A stretch of DNA of 53,422 nucleotides from an uncultured Bacteroidales bacterium (GTDB taxonomy: Bacteria > Bacteroidota > Bacteroidia > Bacteroidales > F082), in assembly GCA_947303625.1 (NCBI GenBank), contig CAMYYV010000006.1:1-53422 (forward strand), given 5' to 3'. Below the pieces are notes generated by a model. That model was given only the letters and a program-made list of their open reading frames with translations. It searched no databases and was not told the origin of the DNA. The translations under genes were made by a program, and so were the position numbers. Positions 32,448-41,264 of this stretch are shown in pieces; the stretch's first letter is position 1; the number at the start of each line of letters is the position of its first letter.

Positions 32448-33764
32448 ATGCCCAAAGAATCCCTCAACCGCTCGATACTGAAACTGGCAATCCCCAACAT
32501 CGTCAGCAACATCACCGTGCCGCTGCTGGGCTTCGTCGACATGATGCTGATGGGGCACCAGGACTCGGTAGCCTACATCGGAGCCATCGGATTGGGTGGC
32601 ACCATCTTCAGCGTGATGTACTCTATATTCAGCTTCATGCGAGCGGGCACCGCAGGATTTACGGCACAGGCCTACGGTGCCAATGACAGAACCGAGATTG
32701 CCTATTCGCTCTATCGTTCTCTATGCATCGCACTGATTGCCACCGTATTGGTATTATCCCTGCAAGATGCGGTGGAGTGGCTCAGCATGAAGCTACTCAA
32801 CGGCAGCGAGGAGGTATTGGCCTACACCAGCACCTATTTCAACGTGCGCATCTGGGCGGCGCCGGCAGTGCTCTGCCTCTATGCCTTCAACGGGTGGTAC
32901 ATCGGCATGCAAAACACCACCATCCCCATGGTCATCGCCATCCTGACCAATGTGGTCAACATCGTGCTAAGCATCATCTTCGTCAACACCATGGGCATGG
33001 GCGTCACAGGCGTGGCCTTGGGCACTGTTATCGCACAATACTGCGGCCTGCTTACCGCCGTCATCTTCCTCTTCGCCAAGTTCCGCCACCATTTGGTCCC
33101 CATCCGAAGGGTGATCCTGCTGCAAGGCGACAAGCTGAAGCGTTTTTTCAAAGTCAACGCCGACTTCATGATCCGCAGCATCCTGCTGGTGCTGAGCATC
33201 GCTTTCTTCAACAACCAATCGGCCAAGCTCGGCGACGACATGCTGGCGGTCAACATGATTCTGATGCAGTTCTTCTATATTTTCTCCTACTTCACTGACG
33301 GCTTTGCCTACGCTGGCGAGGCATTGGTGGGACGTTTCACGGGTGCCCGAGACTCGAAGCAACTGCGCAAAACCGTCAGACTGCTTTTCCTCTGGGGTTT
33401 TCTCATCGCCTTACCATTCACAATGCTCTATGCCCTCTTCCCCGACTGGTTCATCGGCCTCGTCTCCGACCAACCTGGCATCATCCCGATGGCCAAGCCT
33501 TATCACATCTACCTCGCGGCCATCCCGCTTATCACTTTTGCGGCCTTCCTTTGGGACGGCGTCTACATCGGTGCCACTGCCGCCAGCGCCATTCGCAACA
33601 CGATGTTGATTTCAGCCATTGGAGTATTTCTGCCTGCCACCTTAGTATTAATGCCACGTTTCGGCAACCACGGCCTTTGGATCGCGTTCTTGCTGTTCAT
33701 GGTGGCACGAGGACTGTCCATGACATTGATGGCGAAAAAGGCAGTATATAGTGAGACCAAGTGA
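32448..33764 (+). CDS. MATE-family efflux transporter
   Basis: This inner-membrane exporter has 438 residues and 12 hydrophobic segments. The start of the first half reads ILKLAIPNIVSNITVPLLGFVDMMLMGH, with the second half beginning near residue 225 (FFKVNADFMIRSILLVLSIAFFN). FVDMMLMG and FMRAGTAGFTAQAYGA are typical of the DinF branch of the MATE family. Members export drugs or metabolites using a sodium or proton gradient; the substrate is not visible. The start at 32448 is chosen because the upstream in-frame TTG lies in the promoter box. Confidence 0.9.
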   Translation: MPKESLNRSILKLAIPNIVSNITVPLLGFVDMMLMGHQDSVAYIGAIGLGGTIFSVMYSIFSFMRAGTAGFTAQAYGANDRTEIAYSLYRSLCIALIATVLVLSLQDAVEWLSMKLLNGSEEVLAYTSTYFNVRIWAAPAVLCLYAFNGWYIGMQNTTIPMVIAILTNVVNIVLSIIFVNTMGMGVTGVALGTVIAQYCGLLTAVIFLFAKFRHHLVPIRRVILLQGDKLKRFFKVNADFMIRSILLVLSIAFFNNQSAKLGDDMLAVNMILMQFFYIFSYFTDGFAYAGEALVGRFTGARDSKQLRKTVRLLFLWGFLIALPFTMLYALFPDWFIGLVSDQPGIIPMAKPYHIYLAAIPLITFAAFLWDGVYIGATAASAIRNTMLISAIGVFLPATLVLMPRFGNHGLWIAFLLFMVARGLSMTLMAKKAVYSETK

Positions 33765-33772
33765 TTTTTCCC

Positions 33773-33780
33773 TATCTTTG
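33773..33780 (+). promoter_or_regulatory. Promoter -7 box (TATCTTTG) of the DUF2461-CapA operon
   Basis: TATCTTTGCGCCC lies 19 nt before the ATG at 33800. Confidence 0.65.
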
Positions 33781-33799
33781 CGCCCTCAAAACAACCCCC

Positions 33800-34465
33800 A
33801 TGGAAGACATCCTCGAGTTCTTGGACGACGTGCTCCACAACAACAACCGCCCGTGGTTCCAGGAGCATAAGAAACAATACCAACAGGCGCAAGCCCACTT
33901 TAACGCCATCGCCGAGCAGATCATTGCCGGCGTGCAGAAGTTTGACGACAACTGCAAGGGGCTGACCTTGAAAGACTGCACCTACCGCTTCTACCGCGAC
34001 ACGCGTTTCTCACCCGACAAACGGCCCTACAAGACCCACTTCGGTGTATTCGTCTGCCCTGAAGGCAAGAAGTCGATGCTCAGCGGCTACTACTTCCATG
34101 TAGAGGCCAAAGAGTCGGAATACCTCGGCCACAACATGCTCTGCACGGGGATGTACATGCCCGACACGACCATGCTGAAGACTATCCGCGACGAGATCCT
34201 CTTCAATGCCGAGCCACTTGTGGAGGCCATTGCCAAAGTCGACGCCTTCGACCTCGACACCAGCCATACCATGAAGCGTGTGCCCAACGGCTATCCAAAG
34301 GACCACCCACAAGCCGAACTCTTCAAACAGCGCGACTGGCTCCTGGTGCAGGACCTCCCCGACACACGTCTCTCCGACCCACATCTCGTCGACTGGGTGG
34401 TATCGGAATTCGAAAAAACCAAGGACTTCTGCCAATGGCTGAATAGAACAGTGAGAGTAGAATGA
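33800..34465 (+). CDS. DUF2461 family protein
   Basis: The protein has 221 residues from the ATG at 33800; the frame is open from 33761, but that part overlaps the promoter. It matches DUF2461 (TIGR02453): early FLDDVLHNNNRPWFQEHKKQYQQA, then LKDCTYRFYRDTRFSPDKRPYKTHFGVF (about 60-88), and YYFHVEAKESEYLGHNMLCTGMYMP. The conserved Arg, Asp and Lys residues of the RFYRDTRFSPDK region suggest a binding site for a phosphorylated or nucleic-acid ligand, but the function is unknown. The gene overlaps the CapA gene by four bases. Confidence 0.88.
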   Translation: MEDILEFLDDVLHNNNRPWFQEHKKQYQQAQAHFNAIAEQIIAGVQKFDDNCKGLTLKDCTYRFYRDTRFSPDKRPYKTHFGVFVCPEGKKSMLSGYYFHVEAKESEYLGHNMLCTGMYMPDTTMLKTIRDEILFNAEPLVEAIAKVDAFDLDTSHTMKRVPNGYPKDHPQAELFKQRDWLLVQDLPDTRLSDPHLVDWVVSEFEKTKDFCQWLNRTVRVE

Positions 34466-35610
34466 AAACACAAACAGCCTTACTTTTTGCCTGCCTCTTA
34501 AGTGGGCTCCTGGCGGCCTGCAACGACAAGTCTGCCGTGACGCCATCCGTGGTCGAACCCAAGCCCGACACCCTCGTCGTGGTGGAACCGCCAGCGTCGC
34601 ACCTCACCCTGCTCTTTGCAGGCGACTTGATGTTTCACGACAGCCAAGTCAAAAGAGCTTTGCAACCTGACGGCACCTATGATTTCAGCGGCTATTTCAC
34701 CGATATCAGCGACGAGGTAAAGCGAGCCGATGTGGCCATCATCAACCTGGAGACCACCCTCAGCGGTCCGCCCTATACGGGCTATCCCATGTTCCGTTCC
34801 CCTGATGCCGTACTGCAAACGACCCTCGATGCCGGCTTTGACGTCTTCCTCACCGCCAACAACCACTGCCTCGACGGTGGATCCCGTGGCTTTGAGCGCA
34901 CCATCAGCGTGATGGACTCGCTCCATGTACCCCATCTTGGCACCTATCGCGACACCATCGAGCGCAACCTCTACTACCCCTTCCTCATCGAGCAAAACGG
35001 CATCCGTATCGTCCTGCTCAACTTCACCTATGCCACCAACGGCCTCAAGCCCAAAGGCACAAACGTCGTCAACTACATGGACACCATCCAGATTGCCAAC
35101 GACATCGAAAAGGCTCACAGCATGCATCCTGATGTCATCATCGCCCTGCCGCATTGGGGTAACGAATACCAATCGCTGCCGTCAGCCAATCAGCAAAAGA
35201 TGGCCCAGTGGCTCTTTGACAAGGGCGTCGACCACATCATCGGCGGACACCCCCATGTGGCCCAGCCGCTCGAACTCAGCGCCGACAGCAGTCATCTCGT
35301 CGCCTGGTCGATGGGCAACGTCGTCAGCAACATGACACGCCTCGCCGCCTCAGGAGGCTATATGGTCAGGATGGAACTCACCAAACGCGACAGCACGACA
35401 CGGCTCTCCGACTGCGGCTACACCCTCTATTGGGTAAGCTTACCGGACGACAGCAACTTCAGCTATCAGCACCGCATCTTGCGATTCAACACGCCCGACT
35501 CGTTGCTCACTGCGAGGGAAATCGGCAAGCGCGCCGCCATCGACACCTTGCTGCACAAGCTGCTGAACACCCACAACCAGGGTCCCATCAAGGAATATGT
35601 AATGGAATAG
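34462..35610 (+). CDS. CapA-family lipoprotein
   Basis: This exported protein has 382 residues with lipobox LAAC (Cys20). The CapA (poly-gamma-glutamate synthesis protein) domain has a metallophosphatase-like fold: LLFAGDLMFHD (about 50-60), DVAIINLETTLSG (about 90-102), FLTANNHCLDGG (about 131-142), ALPHWGNEY (about 230-238) and HIIGGHPHVAQPLE (about 256-269). Members are linked to capsule or poly-gamma-glutamate handling, but few are biochemically known. The four-base overlap with the DUF2461 gene indicates translational coupling. Confidence 0.9.
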   Translation: MKTQTALLFACLLSGLLAACNDKSAVTPSVVEPKPDTLVVVEPPASHLTLLFAGDLMFHDSQVKRALQPDGTYDFSGYFTDISDEVKRADVAIINLETTLSGPPYTGYPMFRSPDAVLQTTLDAGFDVFLTANNHCLDGGSRGFERTISVMDSLHVPHLGTYRDTIERNLYYPFLIEQNGIRIVLLNFTYATNGLKPKGTNVVNYMDTIQIANDIEKAHSMHPDVIIALPHWGNEYQSLPSANQQKMAQWLFDKGVDHIIGGHPHVAQPLELSADSSHLVAWSMGNVVSNMTRLAASGGYMVRMELTKRDSTTRLSDCGYTLYWVSLPDDSNFSYQHRILRFNTPDSLLTAREIGKRAAIDTLLHKLLNTHNQGPIKEYVME

Positions 35611-35641
35611 TCCCGAAAGACGTTGTTTTCAGGACAAAAGC

Positions 35642-36673
35642 TCAAGCCAACTCAAACTGCTCCAAGAACTTAAGGTCGTTTTCAAAGAACAGCCTCAGGT
35701 CGTTGATGCCGTATTTCAGCATGGCAATACGCTCCACACCCATGCCAAAGGCGAAGCCTGTGTACTTCTCCGGATCGATGCCGCTGGCGATGAGGATGTT
35801 GGGGTCGCACATGCCACAACCCAGGATTTCGACCCATCCCGTATGTTTGCAGATGTTGCATCCCTTGCCGCCGCAGATGTTGCATGAGATGTCCATCTCA
35901 GCCGACGTCTCGGTGAAGGGAAAATAAGAAGGACGAAAACGCACCTTGGTGCCTTCGCCGAAGAACTCCTGCACAAAGTGATAAAGCGTCTGCTTGAGGT
36001 CGGCAAACGACACGTTCTCATCGATATACAGACCCTCAATCTGGTGGAAGATGCAGTGGGCGCGAGCAGAGATGGCCTCGTTGCGGAACACACGGCCAGG
36101 GGCAATGATGCGGATGGGAGGTTGGTGGGTCTCCATCACGCGCACCTGCACGCTCGAGGTGTGGGTACGCAACAACACATCCGACGCCTTGTTGACGTTA
36201 GGCTCCTTGCTGATGAAGAAGGTGTCCTGCATGTCGCGGGCTGGGTGGTCGAGCGGGAAGTTCAAAGCCGAAAACACATGGTAGTCATCCTCAATCTCGG
36301 GTCCTTCGGCGATGGTGAAGCCGAGGTGAGCGAAGATCTCGTTGATGTCGCGGCGCACAATCGACAGCGGGTGACGGGCACCACGCATCTCTATAGCTGG
36401 CATGCTCATGTCGAAGCCTGCGTCGTTGACGTTTTGGCTCTCAAACTTTTGCAGCTGCTCTTCCACCTTCTCCTGCACGGTGTTCTTTAGCTCATTGAGC
36501 TTCATACCCATCTCCTTGCGTTGCTCGGGGGCCACGTTCTTGAAGTCGGCAAACAGGGCTGGAATGATACCCTTCTTGCTCAGATAAGTAATGCGGAACT
36601 CCTCCAAGGCCTCTTTGCTCTCGGCCTGGAAGTCACGCACTTGGGATAATATCTCTTCGATTCTTTCTTTCAT
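35642..36673 (-). CDS. pheS: Phenylalanyl-tRNA synthetase alpha subunit
   Basis: This is the catalytic subunit of the alpha2-beta2 enzyme that charges tRNA-Phe. It has 343 residues, the usual length. An N-terminal coiled coil (1-90) binds tRNA. Class II motif 2 appears as PPIRIIAPGRVFRNEAISARAHCIFHQIEGLYID (about 183-216) and motif 3 near the end as GFAFGMGVERIAMLKYGI (about 313-330). A Cys-rich segment, CNICGGKGCNIC (about 266-277), could bind zinc; this insertion is seen in some bacterial PheS proteins. A composite repeat at 36688-36766 separates it from the cyclophilin gene. Confidence 0.96.
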   Translation of the reverse strand: MKERIEEILSQVRDFQAESKEALEEFRITYLSKKGIIPALFADFKNVAPEQRKEMGMKLNELKNTVQEKVEEQLQKFESQNVNDAGFDMSMPAIEMRGARHPLSIVRRDINEIFAHLGFTIAEGPEIEDDYHVFSALNFPLDHPARDMQDTFFISKEPNVNKASDVLLRTHTSSVQVRVMETHQPPIRIIAPGRVFRNEAISARAHCIFHQIEGLYIDENVSFADLKQTLYHFVQEFFGEGTKVRFRPSYFPFTETSAEMDISCNICGGKGCNICKHTGWVEILGCGMCDPNILIASGIDPEKYTGFAFGMGVERIAMLKYGINDLRLFFENDLKFLEQFELA

Positions 36674-36687
36674 TTTTCTATGCTTTT

Positions 36688-36766
36688 AGCTTCTGGCTTC
36701 TGGCTTCTGGCAACTGGCAACTGGCTGATTGAAATGCCAGTAGCCAAAAGCCAAAAGCCAGCAGCC
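36688..36766. repeat. Composite inverted repeat, GCTTCTGGCTTCTGG family
   Basis: The left half repeats TTCTGGC three times and AACTGGC twice; the right half (36735-36766) repeats GCCAAAA and GCCAG in reverse-complement sense. It fills the gap between the cyclophilin gene stop (36767) and the pheS start (36673). Confidence 0.65.
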
Positions 36767-37498
36767 TTATTTCTCAATCGTAACAGAAATGATAGTGACA
36801 GGCTTGACGGGCACATCCATGCGACCCGTTTCCACAGCTGCAATCTTGTCGACCACATCAAGACCTTCGATGACTTCGCCGAACACAGTGTATTCGCCAT
36901 CGAGAAAAGGAGTACCGCCCACCGTCATGTAGGCTTGACGCTCACGGGCCCCGAACACCTTACCCATGCGCCTTTCCATCATATCCATAGCTTGTTCGTC
37001 ATACACCTTGCCTTGCACGATATAGAACTGAGAGCCACTGGAAGCCTTCTTCGGGTTCACCTGATCGGCTTGACGGGCAGCAGCAAGAGCGCCCTTTTTG
37101 TGGAAGTGGTTGGCTTTAAACTCAGCAGGAACGGTGTAGCCAGGATCGAGGCGACCATCTTGGTTTTGTCCACCCTGGATCATGAATTCCTTGATGACAC
37201 GATGGAACGGTGAGCCATTGTACCAGCCCTCGTCGACCAACTTAAGGAAGTTATCACGGTGCTTGGGTGTATCGTTATACAATAATGCCTTGATAGTACC
37301 CATGCTCGTCTTGATGACGACGATAGTCTCGGGCATAGCCTCATCGTCATTATTCGTCTCTGAAACGTCGGCGGTTTCTACTTTAGCTGTGGTTTGGATA
37401 TCGCCTTCGGTCTGTTTCGTCGGACGTTCCAAGGTGTTTTGATTGCCACATCCGCACAGCAGGACGAGGACCACACCAAGAAGAAGTTGTTTTCTCAT
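36767..37498 (-). CDS. Cyclophilin-type peptidyl-prolyl isomerase lipoprotein
   Basis: This exported enzyme has 243 residues from the ATG at 37498; an earlier in-frame start at 37531 would add a polar extension. The lipobox is LCGC (Cys17). A linker rich in Thr, Asp and Glu (about 20-55) precedes the cyclophilin domain. Family motifs include GWYNGSPFHRVIKEFMIQGG (about 90-109), AAARQADQVNPKKASSGSQFYI (about 139-160) and VFGEVIEGLDVVDKIAAVET (about 209-228). It speeds proline isomerisation of exported proteins, probably on the periplasmic side of the membrane. It may be transcribed with pheS. Confidence 0.9.
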   Translation of the reverse strand: MRKQLLLGVVLVLLCGCGNQNTLERPTKQTEGDIQTTAKVETADVSETNNDDEAMPETIVVIKTSMGTIKALLYNDTPKHRDNFLKLVDEGWYNGSPFHRVIKEFMIQGGQNQDGRLDPGYTVPAEFKANHFHKKGALAAARQADQVNPKKASSGSQFYIVQGKVYDEQAMDMMERRMGKVFGARERQAYMTVGGTPFLDGEYTVFGEVIEGLDVVDKIAAVETGRMDVPVKPVTIISVTIEK

Positions 37499-37597
37499 AT
37501 CAAAAAGGTGTTTTAAAATTAAAAGATTCAAAATTAAAGATTTAACTTCGTTGAATACTGCGATTTCAAAATTTCATAATTCGGCATTTCGCATTCT

Positions 37598-38950
37598 TCA
37601 TTCCTTCACAATCGAATAAGTCACTTCCAGATGCATTCTCTCCCCTTCGGAAGCTTCGGGACCACCCACCACAAGACGTTGCGCGTTGTAGGAGGCTCCA
37701 TTGATGCCCAAGCTAAGCCCATTGTTGTCTTTCTTTCCCATGATGACACTCTGGAGATACTCCGACAAGCGGAAGGTGACACACTGTCGACTCGAGTTAA
37801 AAGAACCGCCAAAATAACTGTTGCCTTCATAATAGTCAGGCAAGAGATAAGTGGTGCTGTCGGCGTTGAAACCTACCAGCATGAAACTTTTTGGAGGGGC
37901 ATAAACCGAGTCGATTGCTGATTGAGAGGCTGGCAGGACGAGTTTGGCCTCGTTGACCACCAAATGGCAGCCCTCAGCAAGAGTATCGGTCCAATGACTG
38001 AGGTTGGGGAATTTGACAAAGGTCCTCACACCCCCCATGGTCTGCAGGAAGACCTGCTGCTGTCCCAGCTCTGTCTGACCATCGAGCACTTGCCCGACGA
38101 AGTCGGTGTTTCCTTGTGTATAGTCGTGATCGATATGGTTGAAGAAGACATCCGATGAAGTCACATAGTAGTTGTAACGCATAGGTTTCTCAGGCGTTGC
38201 TGCATTATGATAATAGAGTTGCAGCAACGTATATTCGTTGTTAGTCAAGCTGATGTAACTGATGGCTCCGTTTTGTCCGATAGGGCTACAGGCCACATAG
38301 AGACCATGAAACTGAGCTTTGAAGAGATCGGGGAGCGAATAGACTGTGGTGTCGAGTGATAGTAGCTGTTGACCCAGTTCTTGGCTCAGGGGGATGCGGA
38401 TGATGGGTTGAACCAGGGTGTCAGTACCGACGATGTTGACCTTGGTGCGCGGATGGGGACGGAACTGATAACCGTTGGCATGGTCGACAGCCTGGGTAGC
38501 CACTGTGTGATGGTTGTAGTAGGTCTCGCTGCCCGAGAGGGTGTCAGCCAACTCATAGACATGGACGGTCTGCAGCGCCATGGTGTCGCCATAGCAGCCA
38601 GTCAAACAGAGCTGCAACACGAGGGAATCCAACACGGGGTTGACGCCAAACGACTGGCCTGCCACCGAGAAGCGGAACTGGGTATAGAAGCCAGCCTCGG
38701 AGGTGCCGAAGATGGGGTCTTTCATCGCGCCTAACAATGCGCTGGAAGGGTTCGTCGTGTTGACCGAATCAAGATACGAATGGCACACGATGGCCACGGT
38801 GTCAGTATGGTAAACATCGATATATTCACTTTCGCCGATCAGGTTGTTGCCAATGGTGTTAGGCGACTTCTTGCACGATGCGAAAGCCAAAAGCAAGGTG
38901 CCAATCATTAAGGCCAAGCAAGTCAGAGCCGTTGAATGACGTGTTTTCAT
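37598..38950 (-). CDS. DUF4270 lipoprotein
   Basis: The lipoprotein has 450 residues from the ATG at 38950; the frame is open for three more codons from a TTG. The signal peptide ends AFASC (Cys26). The mature part fits DUF4270: after CKKSPNTIGNNLIGESEYID, strands such as LLGAMKDPIFGTSEAGFYTQFRF (about 74-96) and DSLVLQLCLTGCYGD (about 110-124) are typical. The family is Bacteroidota-specific and probably acts at the outer membrane; no function is known. It follows the GT5-like gene by 44 nt, an arrangement I recall as common in the phylum. Confidence 0.85.
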   Translation of the reverse strand: MKTRHSTALTCLALMIGTLLLAFASCKKSPNTIGNNLIGESEYIDVYHTDTVAIVCHSYLDSVNTTNPSSALLGAMKDPIFGTSEAGFYTQFRFSVAGQSFGVNPVLDSLVLQLCLTGCYGDTMALQTVHVYELADTLSGSETYYNHHTVATQAVDHANGYQFRPHPRTKVNIVGTDTLVQPIIRIPLSQELGQQLLSLDTTVYSLPDLFKAQFHGLYVACSPIGQNGAISYISLTNNEYTLLQLYYHNAATPEKPMRYNYYVTSSDVFFNHIDHDYTQGNTDFVGQVLDGQTELGQQQVFLQTMGGVRTFVKFPNLSHWTDTLAEGCHLVVNEAKLVLPASQSAIDSVYAPPKSFMLVGFNADSTTYLLPDYYEGNSYFGGSFNSSRQCVTFRLSEYLQSVIMGKKDNNGLSLGINGASYNAQRLVVGGPEASEGERMHLEVTYSIVKE

Positions 38951-38994
38951 CAAAGTCAAAATATTTTTCTTCAGTAACTCAAAAAAAACCTTTC

Positions 38995-39819
38995 TTATTG
39001 TTTTTCAAGGATGGAATCATAGAACTCGTTGCAGGCCTGGGCATAGTGCACCTGGTCTTGATACGACAGGAAAGGCTTCTTGGAGGCGACCAGATACTCT
39101 TCAATCTCGGGGTTGAGGCGGCTGGTGCTCACCACGATGCCATCGGAATAGTCGATGGCGGCCTTCATCAGGTTGACATAGTTGGCCTCTTTGAAGTATT
39201 TAAGGTCTTTGGCATTCATGCCCGGCAGCTTCATCTTCTTGTCGAAACCAGCCTTGAAGCTCTCCTCAAACTCGTCGTCGTAAATGGAATAAATGATCTT
39301 CGACTCGTTGAAGAGCGGGTTGTCGCGCACGTTCATGGCTCGTTTGATGTAGACCGGCATGAGGGCCGAGATCCAGCCATGGCAGTGGATGACATCAGGC
39401 GACCAGTTGAGCTTCTTCACCGTCTCGATGACACCACGGGTGAAAAACACACAACGGCTGTCGTTGTCATCGCAAAACACACCGTTTTCGTCATACATCA
39501 AGTATTTCTTCTTCGTGAAGAAGTCATCGTTGTCGATGAAATAGATCTGCATCCTCGCCTTTTGTATCGAGGCCACCTTGATAATCAAGGGATGGTCGGT
39601 ATCGTTGATAATGAGGTTCATACCCGAGAGTCGAATCACCTCATGGAGCTGATTACGGCGCTCATTGATGACACCATAGCGGGGCATGAAGATGCGGATT
39701 TCCTTACCGCTTTCCTGGGTGGCCTGAGGCAGGTAGCGCCCGACGAGGCTCATCGGCGTTTCCGGCAAGTAGGGGGCGATTTCCTGATGGACGAATAGTA
39801 CTCTTGTCTTGCTTGTCAT
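38995..39819 (-). CDS. GT5-like glycogen/starch synthase N-terminal domain protein
   Basis: The protein has 274 residues and matches only the N-terminal catalytic half of GT5 glycogen synthases. It starts VLFVHQEIAPYLPETPMSLVGRYLPQ (about 7-32), with RIFMPRYGVINERRNQLHEV (about 42-61) and DVIHCHGWISALMPVYIK (about 141-158). The C-terminal half that holds the sugar-nucleotide-binding Rossmann fold is absent. The usual KxGGL motif is changed (SLVGR). It is therefore probably not an active glycogen synthase. This short form is conserved in Bacteroidota next to DUF4270 genes, as I recall. Role unknown. Confidence 0.85.
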   Translation of the reverse strand: MTSKTRVLFVHQEIAPYLPETPMSLVGRYLPQATQESGKEIRIFMPRYGVINERRNQLHEVIRLSGMNLIINDTDHPLIIKVASIQKARMQIYFIDNDDFFTKKKYLMYDENGVFCDDNDSRCVFFTRGVIETVKKLNWSPDVIHCHGWISALMPVYIKRAMNVRDNPLFNESKIIYSIYDDEFEESFKAGFDKKMKLPGMNAKDLKYFKEANYVNLMKAAIDYSDGIVVSTSRLNPEIEEYLVASKKPFLSYQDQVHYAQACNEFYDSILEKQ

Positions 39820-39845
39820 GGGCTGTTTGTCTTACTTAGAAACTA

Positions 39846-39853
39846 CAAAATTA
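39846..39853 (-). promoter_or_regulatory. Promoter -7 box (TAATTTTG) of the GT5-like gene
   Basis: The minus-strand box TAATTTTG lies 26 nt before the ATG at 39819, back to back with the meaB promoter. Confidence 0.55.
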
Positions 39854-39896
39854 CGCATTTTTTTTGGAATAACGCAAGAAAAAATGATATTATCAT

Positions 39897-39904
39897 TACT
39901 TTTG
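39897..39904 (+). promoter_or_regulatory. Promoter -7 box (TACTTTTG) of meaB
   Basis: TACTTTTGCAGAG lies 32 nt before the ATG at 39937. Confidence 0.6.
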
Positions 39905-39936
39905 CAGAGTAAAACCGCATAACCCCGCAGTCCTAT

Positions 39937-41055
39937 ATGGAATACGAACACTTTGAAAATCAAGAACATGAATGGGAATCAAACCTCCGTGTGACTGAAG
40001 GAGTGGAGGGACCCATTCAAGTCAACCCGAACGCCTTGGAGCGCATGAGACGCAACCACCAGCAGCTGATGCCATTGGAATGGTACGTCGACGGCATCCT
40101 CAAAGGCGACCGCGTAGCACTCAGCAAAGCCATCACCTTGGTGGAGAGCGCCTTGCCCAAACATCAGGAACTGGCCCAACAGATCATTGCGGCTTGTCTG
40201 CCCCATGCAGGCAAGGCTTTGCGACTGGGTATCACGGGGGTTCCAGGAGCGGGTAAGAGCACTTTTATTGAGGCTTTGGGTGTGCATCTGTGCAACAAAG
40301 GGCAGAAATTGGCGGTGTTGGCCATCGACCCCTCAAGCCAGCGTTCCAAGGGCAGCATTTTGGGCGACAAGACGCGTATGGAGACTCTTTCCGTACATCC
40401 CAACGCCTACATTCGTCCCTCGGCCTCGGCAGGTACCTTGGGCGGCGTGGCTCGCAAAACAAGGGAAACGATCATCCTTTGTGAAGCAGCGGGTTATGAT
40501 ACTATTTTCGTGGAAACCGTGGGCGTAGGCCAGTCTGAAACCGCAGTACATTCCATGGTCGATTTCTTCCTTCTCATTTTAATCAGCGGCGCTGGCGACG
40601 AACTGCAAGGCATCAAGCGCGGCATCATGGAGATGGCTGACGGCATCGCGGTGAACAAGGCCGACGGCGACAATGTGATGCGCGCCAACCGCGCCGCCGC
40701 CGAATGCCGCAACGCGCTGCATCTCTTCCCTTTGCCCGAGTCGGGACAAGAGACCAAGGTGCTGACTTGCTCCGCCCTGACGGGCTTCCAAATAGACGAG
40801 GTCTGGCAAATGGTCGCCGACCACGTGCAGGCCATCCGCGACAACGGCTACCTCTATAAGAAACGCGCCCAACAAGATGTGCAGATGATGTACGACTCAA
40901 TGGACAGCGCCCTAAAAAACGATTTCTACCAGAACCAATTGGTCGCCGACCTATTACCTTTAGTCGAAGCAGATGTTCGCGGCCAGCGCATGAGCGCTTA
41001 CATTGGGGCGCAGAAGTTGCTGGATGCTTATTTTAATATGCTGAAGAGGGAATAA
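39937..41055 (+). CDS. meaB: Methylmalonyl-CoA mutase-associated GTPase MeaB
   Basis: This G3E-family GTPase chaperones methylmalonyl-CoA mutase: it gates delivery of adenosylcobalamin and protects the radical enzyme. It has 372 residues. Walker A is GVPGAGKSTFIEALG (about 95-109), followed by LAVLAIDPSSQRSKGSILGDKTRM (about 124-147), IFVETVGVGQSE (about 190-201, with the ETVGVGQ switch) and the base-recognition motif VNKADGD (about 239-245). The C-terminal dimerisation arm is present. The mutase subunit genes are not in the window. The gene implies cobalamin-dependent succinate-propionate metabolism. Confidence 0.95.
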   Translation: MEYEHFENQEHEWESNLRVTEGVEGPIQVNPNALERMRRNHQQLMPLEWYVDGILKGDRVALSKAITLVESALPKHQELAQQIIAACLPHAGKALRLGITGVPGAGKSTFIEALGVHLCNKGQKLAVLAIDPSSQRSKGSILGDKTRMETLSVHPNAYIRPSASAGTLGGVARKTRETIILCEAAGYDTIFVETVGVGQSETAVHSMVDFFLLILISGAGDELQGIKRGIMEMADGIAVNKADGDNVMRANRAAAECRNALHLFPLPESGQETKVLTCSALTGFQIDEVWQMVADHVQAIRDNGYLYKKRAQQDVQMMYDSMDSALKNDFYQNQLVADLLPLVEADVRGQRMSAYIGAQKLLDAYFNMLKRE

Positions 41056-41059
41056 CCCC

Positions 41060-41070
41060 GTAGAGACGTC
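41060..41070. repeat. Half copy of the GTAGAGACGT repeat
   Basis: GTAGAGACGTC follows the meaB stop and equals the outer end of the palindromic element at 13144-13207. Confidence 0.4.
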
Positions 41071-41264
41071 CTATATTTTCCTTCGGACAGTTCTTAATAA
41101 TCTTTCATTTTATTTCTCGCTTTTTGGGAGATTCCTGTTAGTTTTTGATGGAATCGACCGTATATTGTTATGAAACAAAGACAATAAAGCATAGTATACA
41201 CACCCAATTATCAGAGTCTCAAACTCACAAACTTTAACATATAAACATTAAACAAACAACAGTC

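Noticed and set aside
41056-41264. tRNA or small gene in the gap after meaB
   Set aside because: No cloverleaf or reading frame is visible; only a half repeat at 41060-41070 was found.
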